A stretch of 64,000 nt of DNA from the NCBI GenBank assembly GCA_019671135.1, contig JAHRHY010000008.1, positions 186,001 to 250,000 on the forward strand, read 5' to 3'. Every line of letters begins with the position of its first letter. Position 1 is the first letter of the stretch. Origin of the DNA: Linnemannia hyalina (taxonomy: Eukaryota > Mortierellomycota > Mortierellomycetes > Mortierellales > Mortierellaceae). A model generated the notes under the pieces. It saw only the letters and a list, made by a program, of their open reading frames with translations. It was not told the origin of the DNA and did no database searches. Positions 1-12,225 of this stretch are shown piece by piece. The position numbers and the translations under genes are program-made.

Positions 1-60
1 CACGTAATCCCTTCAGAGAGGTAAATATCATTCATAACTTAAAAAAATCGTATGGGATCA

Positions 61-527
61 TTGTGACGCGGGGCATTGACTCATGCGAAGGGTCAAGCAA
101 TGAGGACAATGCTCTTCCGCCGGGTTGGTCGGGGAGCCTGAGGACGCCCTGATTAAGTACCCTTTCCAGTCTTGGTTACTCGTGCCATTGCCGCTTGCAT
201 ATTCGGAACCCTGGTTGACCTTGGGTGAGATGGATGCACAAGCGGTAAAGCTACTGGTCTGGGGACGTCATCCCTGGCTTCAATGTTCCTAGAACAGATT
301 CGTGTTGTGACGCGGGGCATTGGCTCATGCGAAGGGTCAAGCAATGAGGACAATGCTCTTCCGCCGGGTTGGTCGGGGAGCCTGAGGACGCCCTGATTAA
401 GTACCCTTTCCAGTCTTGGTTATTCGTGCCATTTCCGCTTGCATATTCGGAACCCTGGTTGACCTTAGGTGAGATGGATGCACAAGCGGTAAAGCTACTG
501 GTCTGGGGACGTCATCCCTGGCTTCAA
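61..527. repeat. Direct duplication of 223 bp
   Basis: Positions 61-283 recur at 305-527 (offset 244) with only a few substitutions, separated by a 22-bp spacer that is not repeated. Near-identity suggests recent duplication. The second copy contains a plus-strand open frame of about 50 codons, and both copies read through in that frame, but two of the differences I see are non-synonymous (Phe to Leu) and no family is recognised, so I treat it as a duplicated DNA segment and not as a gene. It ends just before a long T tract at 545-572. Confidence 0.9.
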
Positions 528-669
528 CACGTTCTGACGATGCAGTTTTTTTTTTCTTTTTTTTTTTTTTTTTCATTCACCGTGCCAGCTTTACAATAAA
601 AAGATGGCTACCGTCTATTGTCACAGATTACATTATATGGTACTGAATTATTTTTTTTTTGAGAAAACT

Positions 670-2815
670 ATGTCTAGCACAATGAGTCGGTCTCAACGTG
701 AGCTCTACATCGAGCAGCGCTCGTTTGGACAGTATGATGCTATCGATTTCTTTGATTTCTGTGCTTTCTCTTCGGACAAAATGCCTGAAGCCGTCTTTCA
801 ATGGAAATCGATCATCCTACCTTATGTCCAACAAAAAGATCCAGCCCAGCACAAGCGTCTTCTCGTGTCATGGGAAGAATCAAAGCAAACCCGACAGAAA
901 TATTGGGACACGAAACAGAAGGAGGAGAAACGGGATGCGCAACTCGTAAGTACATCAGATGTTGACAAGATTAAGAAACGAGTATTTTTTTTAGTTCTAA
1001 CTACGGTTTATTTATCTTTTAGGATGATCATATTGATCACATTCGCAATGACGCGATAGAACAAACACAACACGTTTCCGCTTCTATCACACGGGATGTT
1101 GGCAAGCGACTCCAAGGTACAGCTGTTCCTTCCTAAATTTTCTATCTATTGTTGACTACTGCATTCATTTCTCATTTTAATTATTTCTTTCCCGAAATTA
1201 GGCTCCATTGCTACCGTGCAGGAGAACAGGATGTCCGAGGCCTCACCCCCGACATGTGTACCGAGAGGGAAGGCATCCCTGGAAACTCATCTCTCGGATC
1301 TTGAAGTGTGCCCACCTTATAACAACACATCAACAACGTCCCCCATCTCGCCGCCACATACCTCAACAGTCACCGGACAAGGAAGCTCGACTCTAGAGAC
1401 GTCTCCCGCTACATCGTCATCCTCAACATCAGCACCATCGACCTCATATGAGGAGTCCGCGGATCCTTCAGAGTCAGAGCAGCTGTTGGATTGTGATCGT
1501 GAGGAGCTATTACGCAGTGTTGAAGAGTCCAGTCGTCATCTGTGCGACTGGAAAGTCGATGACGCATGCTTGGCATGCCTCTTCACGAACTACAGACGAT
1601 CTTGCATCAACGCGCTTGTCGCTCGTGAGATCATAAAAACGGATATTGCCGATCTCATGGCCGTCATCGGCGTTTTTGCCCCAACCTTGCCAACGACACG
1701 CATGCTCGAGGTCTTTTCACAACGGCAATTGGAAAAGGCCCTCGGGCCAAAGCCAGAGTTGCCAGAGATCGATATTGACGATGCCAAGATCATGAAGGCT
1801 GTCAGGGTAAGTTCAGATAGAATCGTGGGTAACGCTAGGATCTTTATATGCAAGGCCCTTACAGTGACTTTTTTCCTTTGGATAGTTGTATCTGAACGAC
1901 AGGGGTGATGAGGCTGAGATGCCATCGATGGCTGGAAACAAGAAACTGAGAATCATGCTAGAGACCCTGTAAGTAGATGTGGCATAAATAAACATGTTTA
2001 GGAGTCAAGGTTGTGTTCTTAACGGAAAAAAAAATAATAATTGTTTTATTAGATTGGAATATCTGCCTCTAGATGAAGACAGGACAATATCCGAATGCAC
2101 CTTCACAGTCAAGTACGTCGCTTCCATCATTCAAGCATATATGGATGGCGACGGGATTACCTGCGACTTGTAAGTTCCTTATGCATGTGGATGCTGAAAA
2201 AATACAGGTTTTCCCAATGTCAATCTAACTTTTTGTGGTCATAGTCCAAACACAAACTCCACTACACAGAAGCAGCAGAACCTTCGAGCCGATCGACCAG
2301 ACATACGGGCCATGCTGTCGGGACGGGAGGTACTCTGGGGAGAGATTACTGGCCCTACGCAGACGGGTAACAAGGCCAAGAATCTCTGGGATACATTCAA
2401 ATTGGTGAGATTTGGCAAATCTTTTATTGCCGACGGAAACGACCATGCGCCACTTGTTCAAGTTATCGGCAGCCATGGAACGTATATGAGGGTGTTCATT
2501 AAAGTGAGAGGCGTGATGGTGCTGGAGCAGGTTGGAACATTTACCGTTCCAACCTCCAAGGCAATGGTTCCCTCCCTTGTAGCGACGTTGCCCACATTGG
2601 AGTTGTTGAAGGTAACAAGTCGAAAACGAGCGTATTTGATATTTATTCTGAGAGATCTATATTGACTTTTTCTTCCTTCTTTCTAAACACAGGTACATAT
2701 GAGAAACAGGAGCAACCGAGCAACAAATGACCTGAAGCGGTCGTGGGGACATCAAGACGTCCAGGGCGCGAAGAAGCTATTATTTCCAGACACAACACGG
2801 CGCGATAAACAGTGA
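670..2815 (+). CDS. Unrecognised seven-exon gene with nuclease-like C-terminal motif
   Basis: Spliced model: 670-945, 1023-1116, 1202-1806, 1886-1968, 2053-2169, 2245-2611, 2693-2815, about 554 residues. Every junction has GT-AG ends and keeps frame, and CTAAC-like branch sites precede several acceptors. I chose the ATG at 670; ATGs at 604 (upstream of a T run) and 682 are in frame. Visible parts: a charged N-terminal segment, a Ser/Thr/Pro-rich linker in exon 3, then a conserved-looking C-terminal half including 'RPDIRAML' followed by 'EVLWGEITGP'. The D...ExT spacing recalls PD-(D/E)XK nuclease folds, with Thr where Lys is expected; this is resemblance only. I do not recognise the family. 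A decayed paralogue lies 1.9 kb downstream, so it is likely a multi-copy lineage family. Confidence 0.75.
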
Positions 2816-4701
2816 CACCACGTGTGATGGACACATCTCATACATCACAATAATGTGCACGGTCTTTTTTTTTTCTTTTTTTTTTTTTTTTTCTGGTCGC
2901 TCAATTAAACATCAGAATGATATGGTACATGCAGTGGACAGAGACCTGAACTATTTAAATAAGTAAAAAAAACAATACGGGTAGTGGTGCCTCTCGTTTT
3001 TTCTGCACCCCGTATGTGTTGTCACAATGTCAAACTAGAGTCAAGCTCGACAGAGTCCTCGTTCCCCGCTGATTTTGCCAAGCTCGCTCCCTTGGTTGTG
3101 GTTTCGCTAAATAGTAGATAGGGACAGTGAGAATCTCGTTAATCCATTCATGCGCATCACCAATTAGATGACGAGACATTTCGCTACACTAAGATAGTCA
3201 TAGTTACTCCCGCCGTCTACCCGCGCTTGGTTGAATTCCTTCACCTCAGCACCTATTCCTTGGGCCGAATCCTTTTTCCGAAGTTACAGATCTATTTTGC
3301 CAGCTTCTCTTATTACATTATTCTATCAATTTCTTTCAACTACAAGCCGCTCACATCATTCACATTGTGCTATTAGGCCCCGACAAAGTACGTTATACAC
3401 ATCAATTGATGATCTTGTCCTGTAGGAGGTTGTCTTCCGCTTCACTGTTGCATAAGAAGGGTTGTTGGAGTGAAATATAAATGAACTAGCATGAACCTGC
3501 ATTGATAACCAAAGGAGTGAGCATAGCAAAGGGATGTGGGTTGAAGGGGAAGGAAGGCAGTGTACTTGACTGGCAGTGAAGGCGCGGGAAGAACAACGAC
3601 ACGAAGAAAAAAAGAAACGAGACTCGACACGTCAAACTTACTTTGACTGTTGATGCGACACGTATATCAATCAGTCTGCCGTGCCTCCCTCTTGGGTTTC
3701 ATCCCTCCGTCTTTCACCCTCACAATCGTCTCCTCGCTTTTGACACTCGCACACGCGCACCATCGTTAATAGACAAATATTGTTAGAGAATCACGTAAAG
3801 TCTTAATGCACTTAATATCGGCTTCGTTTTTACGCATCTCAATTACAATTTTAAAGGAGCTCGTACCATGCCGCAACGGTATCGAAGTGATTGAAACTGA
3901 AATGGTGAAAACTGCATTGTCGTAGGGCGTCGTCGCAAATTGACCATCGACAAAAAAACAAAAAAACGCCGTTACAGACCATACACATGTTGCTCTCGAG
4001 ACAAATATTAACGTTGATGAAAAACGAGACGTTTGGGATGGACAGAGTATCGGACAGTAGTGCATTTTTGAAAGAGACAAAGTGAAAGGGGCGGTTTGAC
4101 TATTTCATCGTGGTCGTTCAGTTGGATAGCGAAGCTGGTCTTTGATTTTTTTTAAACCCATGGGTGGACTATTCATCGCAGCTCTCTTACATATACTTGA
4201 AATGAGCATCAAATGCAGAGCAAACCAAAGAGTTCAGCCTGTCTATCGCTCTGTTTTCTTATCACCACATTTAAAAGACAATGACCTTGAATCGTGGACG
4301 CTGTCGTCCTGAATTAAACAAGAACATGTATCCAAATGGCTATTGAAAACCGTGCGACAGACCAACAATCTTCCTACCCCAATAAGAAACCAGCAGCTGA
4401 CTAGCTCCTCGCCTCCCCAAAATGAAATGCGCACACGCTCATGTCCATTTGATATTGCAGCATGGGTACGCGGTGTTGTTGATCTGTATCAGCTCGCTTG
4501 ACCTTGTTCGCAACCCTCATCATCTCACATATCGATAGTCATTTGCACAATGGTCTGTGATCTATTATGATCACAACGTATAAGTTAGGTCAGTGCAACA
4601 CACCTTCAAGGTCGAACTAATCAGACAACCACATCCATGAACGTTCTTCATGGTTCTACAAATTGTCAAAAGTTGTTCCTTCGATTTTGATCTTGCTCTA
4701 G
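2816..4701. other. Intergenic region, no gene seen
   Basis: About 1.9 kb between the seven-exon gene and its decayed copy. It holds an interrupted T tract at about 2864-2892 and several short open frames without recognisable similarity or splice context. It could contain lost 5' exons of the downstream pseudogene, but I could not identify any. Confidence 0.5.
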
Positions 4702-6221
4702 GGTCGTGCTCTTAATACAATGTACGCGAACGCACAAGAACACTTTGCCAGCGGGCAACATCAAGAATTGCTCGTCCAAGCATACTCATTGAGTGTCATT
4801 GAAAGGTTTAACAACCATCCTTCAACAGCGATTGCTCTAGAGTACGAGGACTACCTAGCCAAGCGTGGCGTTGATAGGTTAAAGAAGCAGCTGGTCGTGG
4901 ACCGTGGCATACTTAACAGCGAATACATGAAGTGCAAGGGTCTACCACCGGAGACTGACATGCGAGACAAAGTGCTGGAGATCCTCACGAAACTGTAAGT
5001 ATTGCTGCTGGCATCAAAGAACGTGGACGAACACACCAAAAAAAATCTGAATATAGGACCTATTCTGTCGACAACAAAGAATGATCAAGAGTTTCAAAAG
5101 AAGCATGTTGGAGCAGCTTGAAGGACTGACCTTTATTGAGTCCTTACTTGATGACGCTGCAGTCTTGAGAGCTATGCGGGTATGCTAAATGGTCCTCGTA
5201 TCGCTATAGCTATGGACGAGAGGAACGAATTCAGCGAAGCTTTGCGTGGATTGGATAGTCAATTACGGAATATATTTGAGGCATTGTAAGTCTTTATGTA
5301 ACGACGAGGCTCTATTGGTTTGTCTCCATGTTGGTACTCGAAAGCAATTGGAGTTCAGCTTTTGTCACCTGCCCTTAATCCTATTCCTCTTTCACCTATG
5401 ATTCTTCTACGTAGGTTGGAGCAGGCACCAATGTAGCAGGATATATTCATATCTGAAGCGACCTTTGTGATGAACTACCTAGCATCTATTCTTCATGGAA
5501 CTCTGAAGTCGAATACTCGATTCTCTCGACACTTGTGAGTAGATCTCGCGATGTTGCCCAGTATGCGACGACATATTCTCGTATATTCACTTCAATATTC
5601 ATTTTTTCTCCTTTATGCTCTATATTTTAGCCGGAACACGCCCTCCAAAGTACAGAATCACCAAGGTCTCAAGCCCAATAGGCCAGATATTGTTGTCAAA
5701 GTGCGAGACTGCGAGGTTTTGTGCGGAGAAATCATTGGGTAGACTCAGGAAAACTTCGCAAGGTTCGGCAAGGCTTTCCTAGACGATGGGTATGAGGTCG
5801 CTCCAATTCTCCAAGTAGTGTATCCCAATGGCACACAGATGCGACTTACTGTGCAGGCGAGAGTTATATTCCTCTTGTAGGAAGTTGGATCGCTCGTGGT
5901 TCCCACCGTGGTCTCAATGATCCCTGCGCTCCTTGCCGCCCTCCTTACACTCTTCGCTGCTTAGGTACGTTTATTTCAACTTCGGAGATCATCCATATCG
6001 TGTATTCGTGTATTTTATTCAGTTAATAACTCTAGGCTTGTTATATGGTGTAGGTCGATTTGAAAAATTGCCTTGGGGAACCCAATTATCGCAAGCGCGC
6101 ATGGTGCTACAATGATACCACGAATGCAAAAAAAGCGACTAATCGTATTTTATATGGATTCTCTCTTTCTTCCAATCTCAAGAACAATACACAGCAACAA
6201 CATGCAGTTGCCTGGAAATAA
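4702..6221 (+). pseudogene. Decayed paralogue of the seven-exon gene at 670-2815
   Basis: Translated pieces align in order with the upstream gene. An exon from 4702 ends at a GTAAGT donor at 4995. A piece around 5080-5180 ends 'LDDAAVLRAMR' like 'DDAKIMKAVR' in the intact gene. Further pieces at about 5212-5286 and 5415-5531 match exons 4 and 5, the segment after the acceptor near 5630 matches exon 6 ('RPDIVV', 'EVLCGEI'), and 6054-6221 matches the last exon ('NAKKAT' against 'GAKKLL'). Donor and acceptor positions are kept. It is broken: a TAG just inside the exon-5 equivalent, a TAG right after the GEI motif, another after 'VIFLL', and a frameshift or stop early in the second piece. The N-terminal exon does not align clearly with the intact gene. 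Confidence 0.8.
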
Positions 6222-7173
6222 AATTGCGCACATTTGCTGCTGGAGTGCTGTCACCTTTATCATGGATGGTATTGATTTCACAAGTCAAAAAACAGTTGGA
6301 TTTGTTGAAGATAGGCCTGCTGTTCTCATCTCCTTTTTTGTTTGACGAAGAAACCTGTTACCAGGGTGGGCCACAAAAGAATCTTCCTGTCACCAAAAAA
6401 TAAAGAGCAGCTTTCTTTCTCGTTACTTAACTTCAGGCTGGATTCCACACGTTGAGATATGCTTTCTACTTTTATAAAGGTAGTCCCGACTAAAGCTGTT
6501 GGTGAGCATGATCATATTCTTCAGCTAGAAGCGGCGGAGAGTGATCTGGGCGACAAAGTGTTGCAAAGAGTGAAGGAGGGGAATGAAAGAGGGAGTTGTG
6601 CAGTAGTTGTCTTTTTGAAAGTCAAGAGCAAAAAGGGAGGAAGGAAGGAAAGAAAGATGAAGAGGAAACGATGGGAGGGCAGGGGCATTTCAATATATAA
6701 TTTTTCTGGGATGGGTGACGAAGTATCAAGGGACCCCCCTGAAAAGGCCCTTCAACAAAAATGATCGAACGACTTGAGGGACAAGCAAAGGTTTCCATGT
6801 TCTTCATTGTTTTCTTCCCTCCATGAGCAACAATCAGTCTCATATCAACACTCGGTCTTTGATCACCAACGCAAATATACTTTCATCAAACGCATTCATT
6901 CACCACAAACTCAAGAACAACGTCAGCATGCAGTTGGCAATTGAACAGAGCAAAGCCATCTTGTTTTTTTGAGGTAACAAAGGATATCCCATCATGTATA
7001 TTATTGAAAAGTATAAAAAGTATAGGTAAAGACTGAAAAAAAAAAACTAAAGGATGGGAATAAAGAACTGAGGGTATACAACAAGTGGTGGTACAATAAT
7101 AATATCAACTTTACAGCAAAAAAGAACAAAACAGAAGAAACACTTCATTTCTCTTCAAAGCAAAAGAACGACT
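6222..7173. other. Intergenic region with a short echo of the pseudogene tail
   Basis: No gene is seen. About 45 bases near 6903-6946 (CTCAAGAACAACGTCAGCATG...) resemble the end of the terminal pseudogene exon at about 6178-6221, suggesting another truncated copy or local duplication. The rest is A/T-rich and presumably includes the 3' flank of the minus-strand gene that ends at 7174. Confidence 0.45.
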
Positions 7174-10100
7174 TTAGGGACGAATCGTGCTCTGGTGCTG
7201 GTGTTGTTGTTGTTGCTGTTGTTGACTGTGCTTCTGGTGCAATTGCTGGTGAAGTCCAAACTGCTGCAGTGGCTGTTGTTGGTGGTGAGGGTGACCGCCA
7301 CTGATGGACCTCAACATGTTGGTATCCACCAGCGTCGTCTCCTGCTCCTCATCATCATCCGTAGGGAAGGACAGGTTCGCAGCCGACCGGCTGTTGTTCA
7401 ACTGAAACTTGCTTGTTGCTGATGCTACGACGCCATCACTGGGGACTCCGCGGAAGATCTGGGTCGAGGTGGGGAACGTCTCGTAACTGGATCCGACAGC
7501 AGCGGCAGAGCGGTAGTTCTGCTGCGAGGGCTGTTGCCTTGACTGGTGCTGGTGTTGTGGCTGTTGTTGCTGCTGGTGCTGCTGTTGCTGGTGCTGTCCG
7601 GTGGAGTACTGGGTAGGACCGCGACGGCCATACTGACGCTGGCTCTGGTCATCTGCATCCTCCTCATCGTCCTCACGGTCGCCAGGCTGATGACGTCCGA
7701 ATCCGACACCAGGGACCTCCTGCAAGGGCTGCTCCCACGACATGTCGTCATCGGGGAACGAGGGCTGCATCTGATGCTGCAACATCTCAAGCTCAGTCTT
7801 GATGCCGCGGAGAATGATCCGGTCCTGACCATGGTCAGCCTCGGCGCGGGTCATGCCCATCAGCTTGAGCTGATCGACCTCGTTGAATTGCTGCATCATC
7901 TTGATCTCCATGCCCATCTGCAAGTCCTGGCGCATCGACGCAATCTCCTGGAGGGAATGGGTCCAGAGGGCCTTGTAGTGCTCCTTGTAGTTGTTGGCAA
8001 AAGTAATGTCGTTCATCAACTTGCTGTTGTTCGACTCGAGCTCGGCAATCGTCTGGTGCAACGAGTTGACGCTGGTCATGTTGATGTGGGCAGGGTGCTC
8101 CTGGCGGTACTGGTTGAACTCGGCCTCCATCAACTGGTTCTGTCTCTGGAGAGCACGGAATCGATCCTGCAACAAGAAAAAGTCCTGGGCGCTGGGAGTG
8201 CTTCCGGCCATGGGGGCGCGGGAACCATTGTTGAAGCTGCTGTTGGGACCACCGTTCGACGAGGTCTGAAGAACAAAGGGCTGATCGGGGTGCTGGAAGG
8301 AACCCTGGGCGTATCCGTGGCGATCAAGGACCTTCTGGAAGTTGGTCTGCTGGCGCTGGAGTGCTTCCTCGGCTCTCAACAGCTTGCGCTCACGGAACTC
8401 CAAAGCAATCAGCTGTTTCTGGACCTGGTAGTCCAACGCCTTGAGGTCCTTCATCTTCTGCTTGGCCTGCTGTGCGCTCATGTCCTCCGACAACCCATCA
8501 ACCATCGATCTGTCGATCGAATCCAAGGTAGTGTTGGGGCGACCGTTCGATTTTTCTGCCTGCAAGGTCTGTTGGAGAGAGTGGGGGAGGCTGGAGATGG
8601 GCGACCGACGGAGGAGATCGTACTCGACTTGGCGGTTTAGCTCAGCCTGCTTGGCCAACTGCTGCTTCAGAATAGTCTGGAAATCCATAGAAGGCTCAGT
8701 CTTGCCAGAAGGGCTGGCAGGCTTGCCGTAAGGGTGGTGATGATGAGGGTGGCTGTTCTGGTGAGCCTGGGAGAGGTGGCGCACCTGGGAGAGACGGACA
8801 GAAGTGGGGCGCTGGCTCGTCCTTCCGGTGCCGGTGGGGGTCTCCATACGGTCGCTCTCACTGTAACCCTCGGCAAAGCGAGAGATGGCGGAAGGCACCT
8901 CCTGCTGCTGCTGCTGCTGTTGCTGCGTTTGCTGCTGTTGACGCTGTGCACGCTGTGCACGCTCATCATCCTGCTCAGGCGAGACGACTTCGTAATTACT
9001 GCCACGGGGTTGGAATCCGTACTGAGGCTCGGGTCCGCTGCTCGCCATGTCTTCCGAGAAGACGCGAGAGTGGCGGTTATGAAGCTCCATCGAGTGAACG
9101 GGTGTCGTCGACAGAATTTCGCTCTGCTGGCTATCAAAGTACTCGCCAAGGTCCTCCAGAGAGCACGAGAACTGAATCTCACCAACAGGGCTGTTGCTAT
9201 CCTCCAACACGACAACGCAGCTCGACTCGATCTGCTGAACACGACCTTCAGAGGTAGGGGCGGAGGTTTCGTCCAGGATATCGATCAAGTGGATCTGGCC
9301 AGACGCGTGCAACACATTCTGACGAGTCTCAGGGTGTTGGCACCAGACCTCGACCACCAAGGGCGTCTTCAGCTGGTTGCGAAGGGCCTCGGGAGTCTGG
9401 CAGAGCTGGAAGGTGCGACGTGCATCGGGCAAGGCGGTCGGCACCAGGCGGGAGACATTGACTGGAGGCTGAGTGGACTTTGGTCCAAAGGGGCGGTAGT
9501 TGTAGCGGAGCGAGACGTTGTTCAAGTGACGTGAGAGGGACTTGAACGAGCTCAGCTCGATCGCAAACTTGTAGTCATGGCGACGGGGGGACCGCGAAGA
9601 GTGGGACGAGTTGACCTTTCGGGAGGTGTCAACCTCAATGGCTGCGGGGCGAGTGGCCCTCCTGGATGCGGCACCTTGGGAAGAGCGGCGGATGGCAGGA
9701 GTGCTTGGAACCGAGAGGGTGTTCAAGTCACGGGTGACATGCATGGCGACTTGAACAAAGGCAACGTCGGAGGGAGACTGCTTGGATCCAGACTCGTCAG
9801 AGGCAATGGCGGGCTGGAAGGGGTAGAACTGAGGGCTGGCGTGGAATAGGTTGGCGGTTCCGTGCAGCAGAATGACAGCCAGAGGGATAGTGGCGATACC
9901 AATCAGGTTCTGGTCATGGCAGAGATGGAGCACAAGCTGCTCGCCATCTCTAAAATGCTGGTACATCGACTCCATCGACGACTTCAGTCTCAGCGCAATC
10001 TCCTCGATGGGTGCTCCTGACTCGGCGGTGCTGCTCAAGAACTGGGTGGCGACATCGTTGCCCAAAAAGCTGTAGTAGAGGTAGAGGCCCTGGTGAACCG

Positions 10101-12225
10101 AAGCTGTGCTCTTGTTCTGAGTCGATGCATAGCGCTCCACAAGACGATCAATGTTGCGGGTGGTCTGGATAGTGATGGTAAAGATAAAAAAGTCTCTGCC
10201 AAGTCCCAGTTGGAGGAAGCCCTTATCGTTCACTTCTGTAGGGATCATTGCCTCGCCAATATCCACAGGGATGTCCATCTGCATGGCCTCATCCGCATCG
10301 AATTCGGGGACCTGGGCATCGAGCTCGTCATCCTCGTCGTCGTCTCGGGTGTGGTAAAACGACTTGTCGCCGGCGGAGGGCACCTGTCGGTCCTGATCCT
10401 CACTTTCGTACTGCTCCTCGTCCTCCTCCTCAAGACCCTGGAGGGGATGAAGGTTAGACTTGCTGTAGCGAGCAGTGTGCTGTTCGGCGTGGTCAAGGTC
10501 CTCGGATCCAGAGGAGGACTCGATGCTGGTGAGGAGGGTGTCGATGGTAGGGGTGATCTCGGAGATGCCATCGTCAATTGAAAAGGCAATCTTGAGCTCA
10601 GGCTGGAGTCCACGGAAACCGGCGGTGTTTGAGCCGGTCAGGGGTTTCCAGCGCTCCTCTGTGGAATCGGGTTCAAAGGCGGAGGAGAGGTCAAGGATGA
10701 TGTGACCGAGGGACTCTTCCTCGTTTGTCTTTTGGTTGACTGCAAAGCAGTTGAGTTTGAGCGAGGCATGCTCAATCCGGAGAATATCGAGGACCTCTGC
10801 GTCGAGGTCCCAGGCGAGCTCGGTGTCCCAGATGGGGTAAGGGGTCTGCTCGACGGGGTCGGTGCTGAGGACTTCGGGGTATGAATGCGAATTGGTCTCT
10901 GGGTTCTCGATGAAGAGCGCGTCATTGAATTGGCATTGGACGAGGAGCTGGCAATCGGGATCTCGGAGAAAGTAGCGACCTATCAGATCAACACAAGTGA
11001 TCAAAAAGGAAAAGAATTCAAGGTAGCGCGATGATTGGTTAGTGATTAGGTAGTGAGAGACAAAAGAGTAAAGACGCGTTCTCGTGTTGGTGTTTGGATA
11101 GTGATATATTCTAGGATAGAGTGACGAAATGATGGGAGAGAATGTGTTGTGAAGCATGTTTGCTCGAAAATGAACAAACCCTGGAAGGGGTAGTGTGGAG
11201 AGAGCAAAGAGGAATAGAACAGAATGGAATGCCCAGGTACCCAAAAACAATGTGTTCATTTTACGACACGCCGTGTCGTGGGGATATTTTTGTACTCATT
11301 TTGAAGGTGGTGGTTTTTCTGCCCGTTGTATCAATGGATGTTGTGCGACAAAGAGATGTAGAAAGTTAGAAGTGCGCTCATCCTTTTCTCTTTTTCCCGC
11401 AGAACAAGGGGTGTTACTGCCCTACTGCTCCTCCGCGGCTTTTGTTTATCCTCTTGATTATGTTCTTCCATCGGGTAGAAACGTGCACTGAGATGAAATC
11501 GAACCCTATGCTGTCCATCTCCTTCTCTCCTTCTTCTCGCACCGCGCTGCACTGCGCCGTCCCTCAAGTGTCCCCACCAGGTGCTCAGAGAGAGCGAGAG
11601 ATATTGAGTGTTCTCGGGATCTGTAATCGGGTGCAGTAATAATGGGCGGTGTCACACCTTTTTCTCAATTGCGATATGAGATAAAAATAAGGGCTGTTGT
11701 CAGGCAGAGGAAGGAGAGAGGGAAAGAGAGAGAGAAGGAGAGAGAGAAGGAGAGAGAGAAAGAGAGCGAGGGAGCAAGGGAGGAAGGAGAAGGAGAAGGA
11801 GACGGACCCAGAACCAAAATATGAAGGAGAAGGAGCGCCAGGAAGATGGTAAAAGAAAGGAAAGGGCAAAAAGAAGGTTGATTCTGTTTGTGGGAAGAGG
11901 TGTTTTTTCTCTTTTCTTGTGGGATAGATGAACCGTTAATAATTTTGTGTGGATGTCGCGTTTAGCGTCCATTGGTGGGTTTGTGTGTTTCTTTTTTTTC
12001 AAGTGTCCAGAGGGCAGGGGGAATGTGCGCAGAAGTGAGTAAACAAGATAAAACACCATAACAGACATATATAACCAAAACAATCGGGAAGTGGTAAAGG
12101 GTCGGGTGTGTACGTTTTCGCCGAGGAGGACGTGCAAAGTGTTGTTTCTCCTCGAATTGGTTTTACAAGAACTCACCTTCAACAATTGTGACCAGAATGG
12201 TATATCTTGGCGTAGGGCTGTTCAT
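7174..12225 (-). CDS. CEP120: CEP120-like centrosomal C2-domain protein
   Basis: Two exons, 12225-12177 and 10979-7174, about 1284 residues. The tiny first exon encodes a 16-residue start ending in '..ILVTIVE' and completes a Gly codon with exon 2 ('GRYF'), matching the first strand of the CEP120 N-terminal C2 domain; the continuous frame upstream of 10979 is intron. Domains seen: C2A about 1-150 (includes 'ELAWDLD' and 'LKLNCFAVN'), an acidic linker, C2B about 270-430, C2C about 484-640 ('SLRYNYRPFG', 'PLVVEVW'), a Gln-rich tract near 695, coiled coil about 850-1090, and a Gln/His-rich tail. In animals CEP120 binds microtubules and promotes centriole elongation and ciliogenesis. The fungal tail is longer and poly-Q rich. 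Family assignment is strong; the function in a fungus without obvious centrioles is unknown. Confidence 0.88.
10980..12176 (-). other. First intron of the CEP120-like gene (1197 bp)
   Basis: The donor is GTGAGT at 12176-12171 and the acceptor ends ..GATAG at 10980, in phase 1. It is unusually long beside the 60-150 bp introns elsewhere in the window. On the coding strand it is strongly pyrimidine-rich; the plus strand at about 11703-11800 is an almost pure GA/GGA tract. A long open frame covers its 3' part on the minus strand, but splicing to the 49-nt first exon restores the conserved family start, so I read that frame as intronic. Confidence 0.75.

Noticed and set aside
7546..8640. 364-codon open frame on the plus strand
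   Set aside because: It is antisense to the CEP120-like coding exon and Leu/Val-rich because of the CAG/CTG-rich opposite strand; no independent support.
11000..11259. Extension of the CEP120 frame to an ATG at 11259
   Set aside because: The residues before 'GRYF' do not fit the family, while a 49-nt exon at 12177-12225 restores the expected start through a good donor and acceptor.
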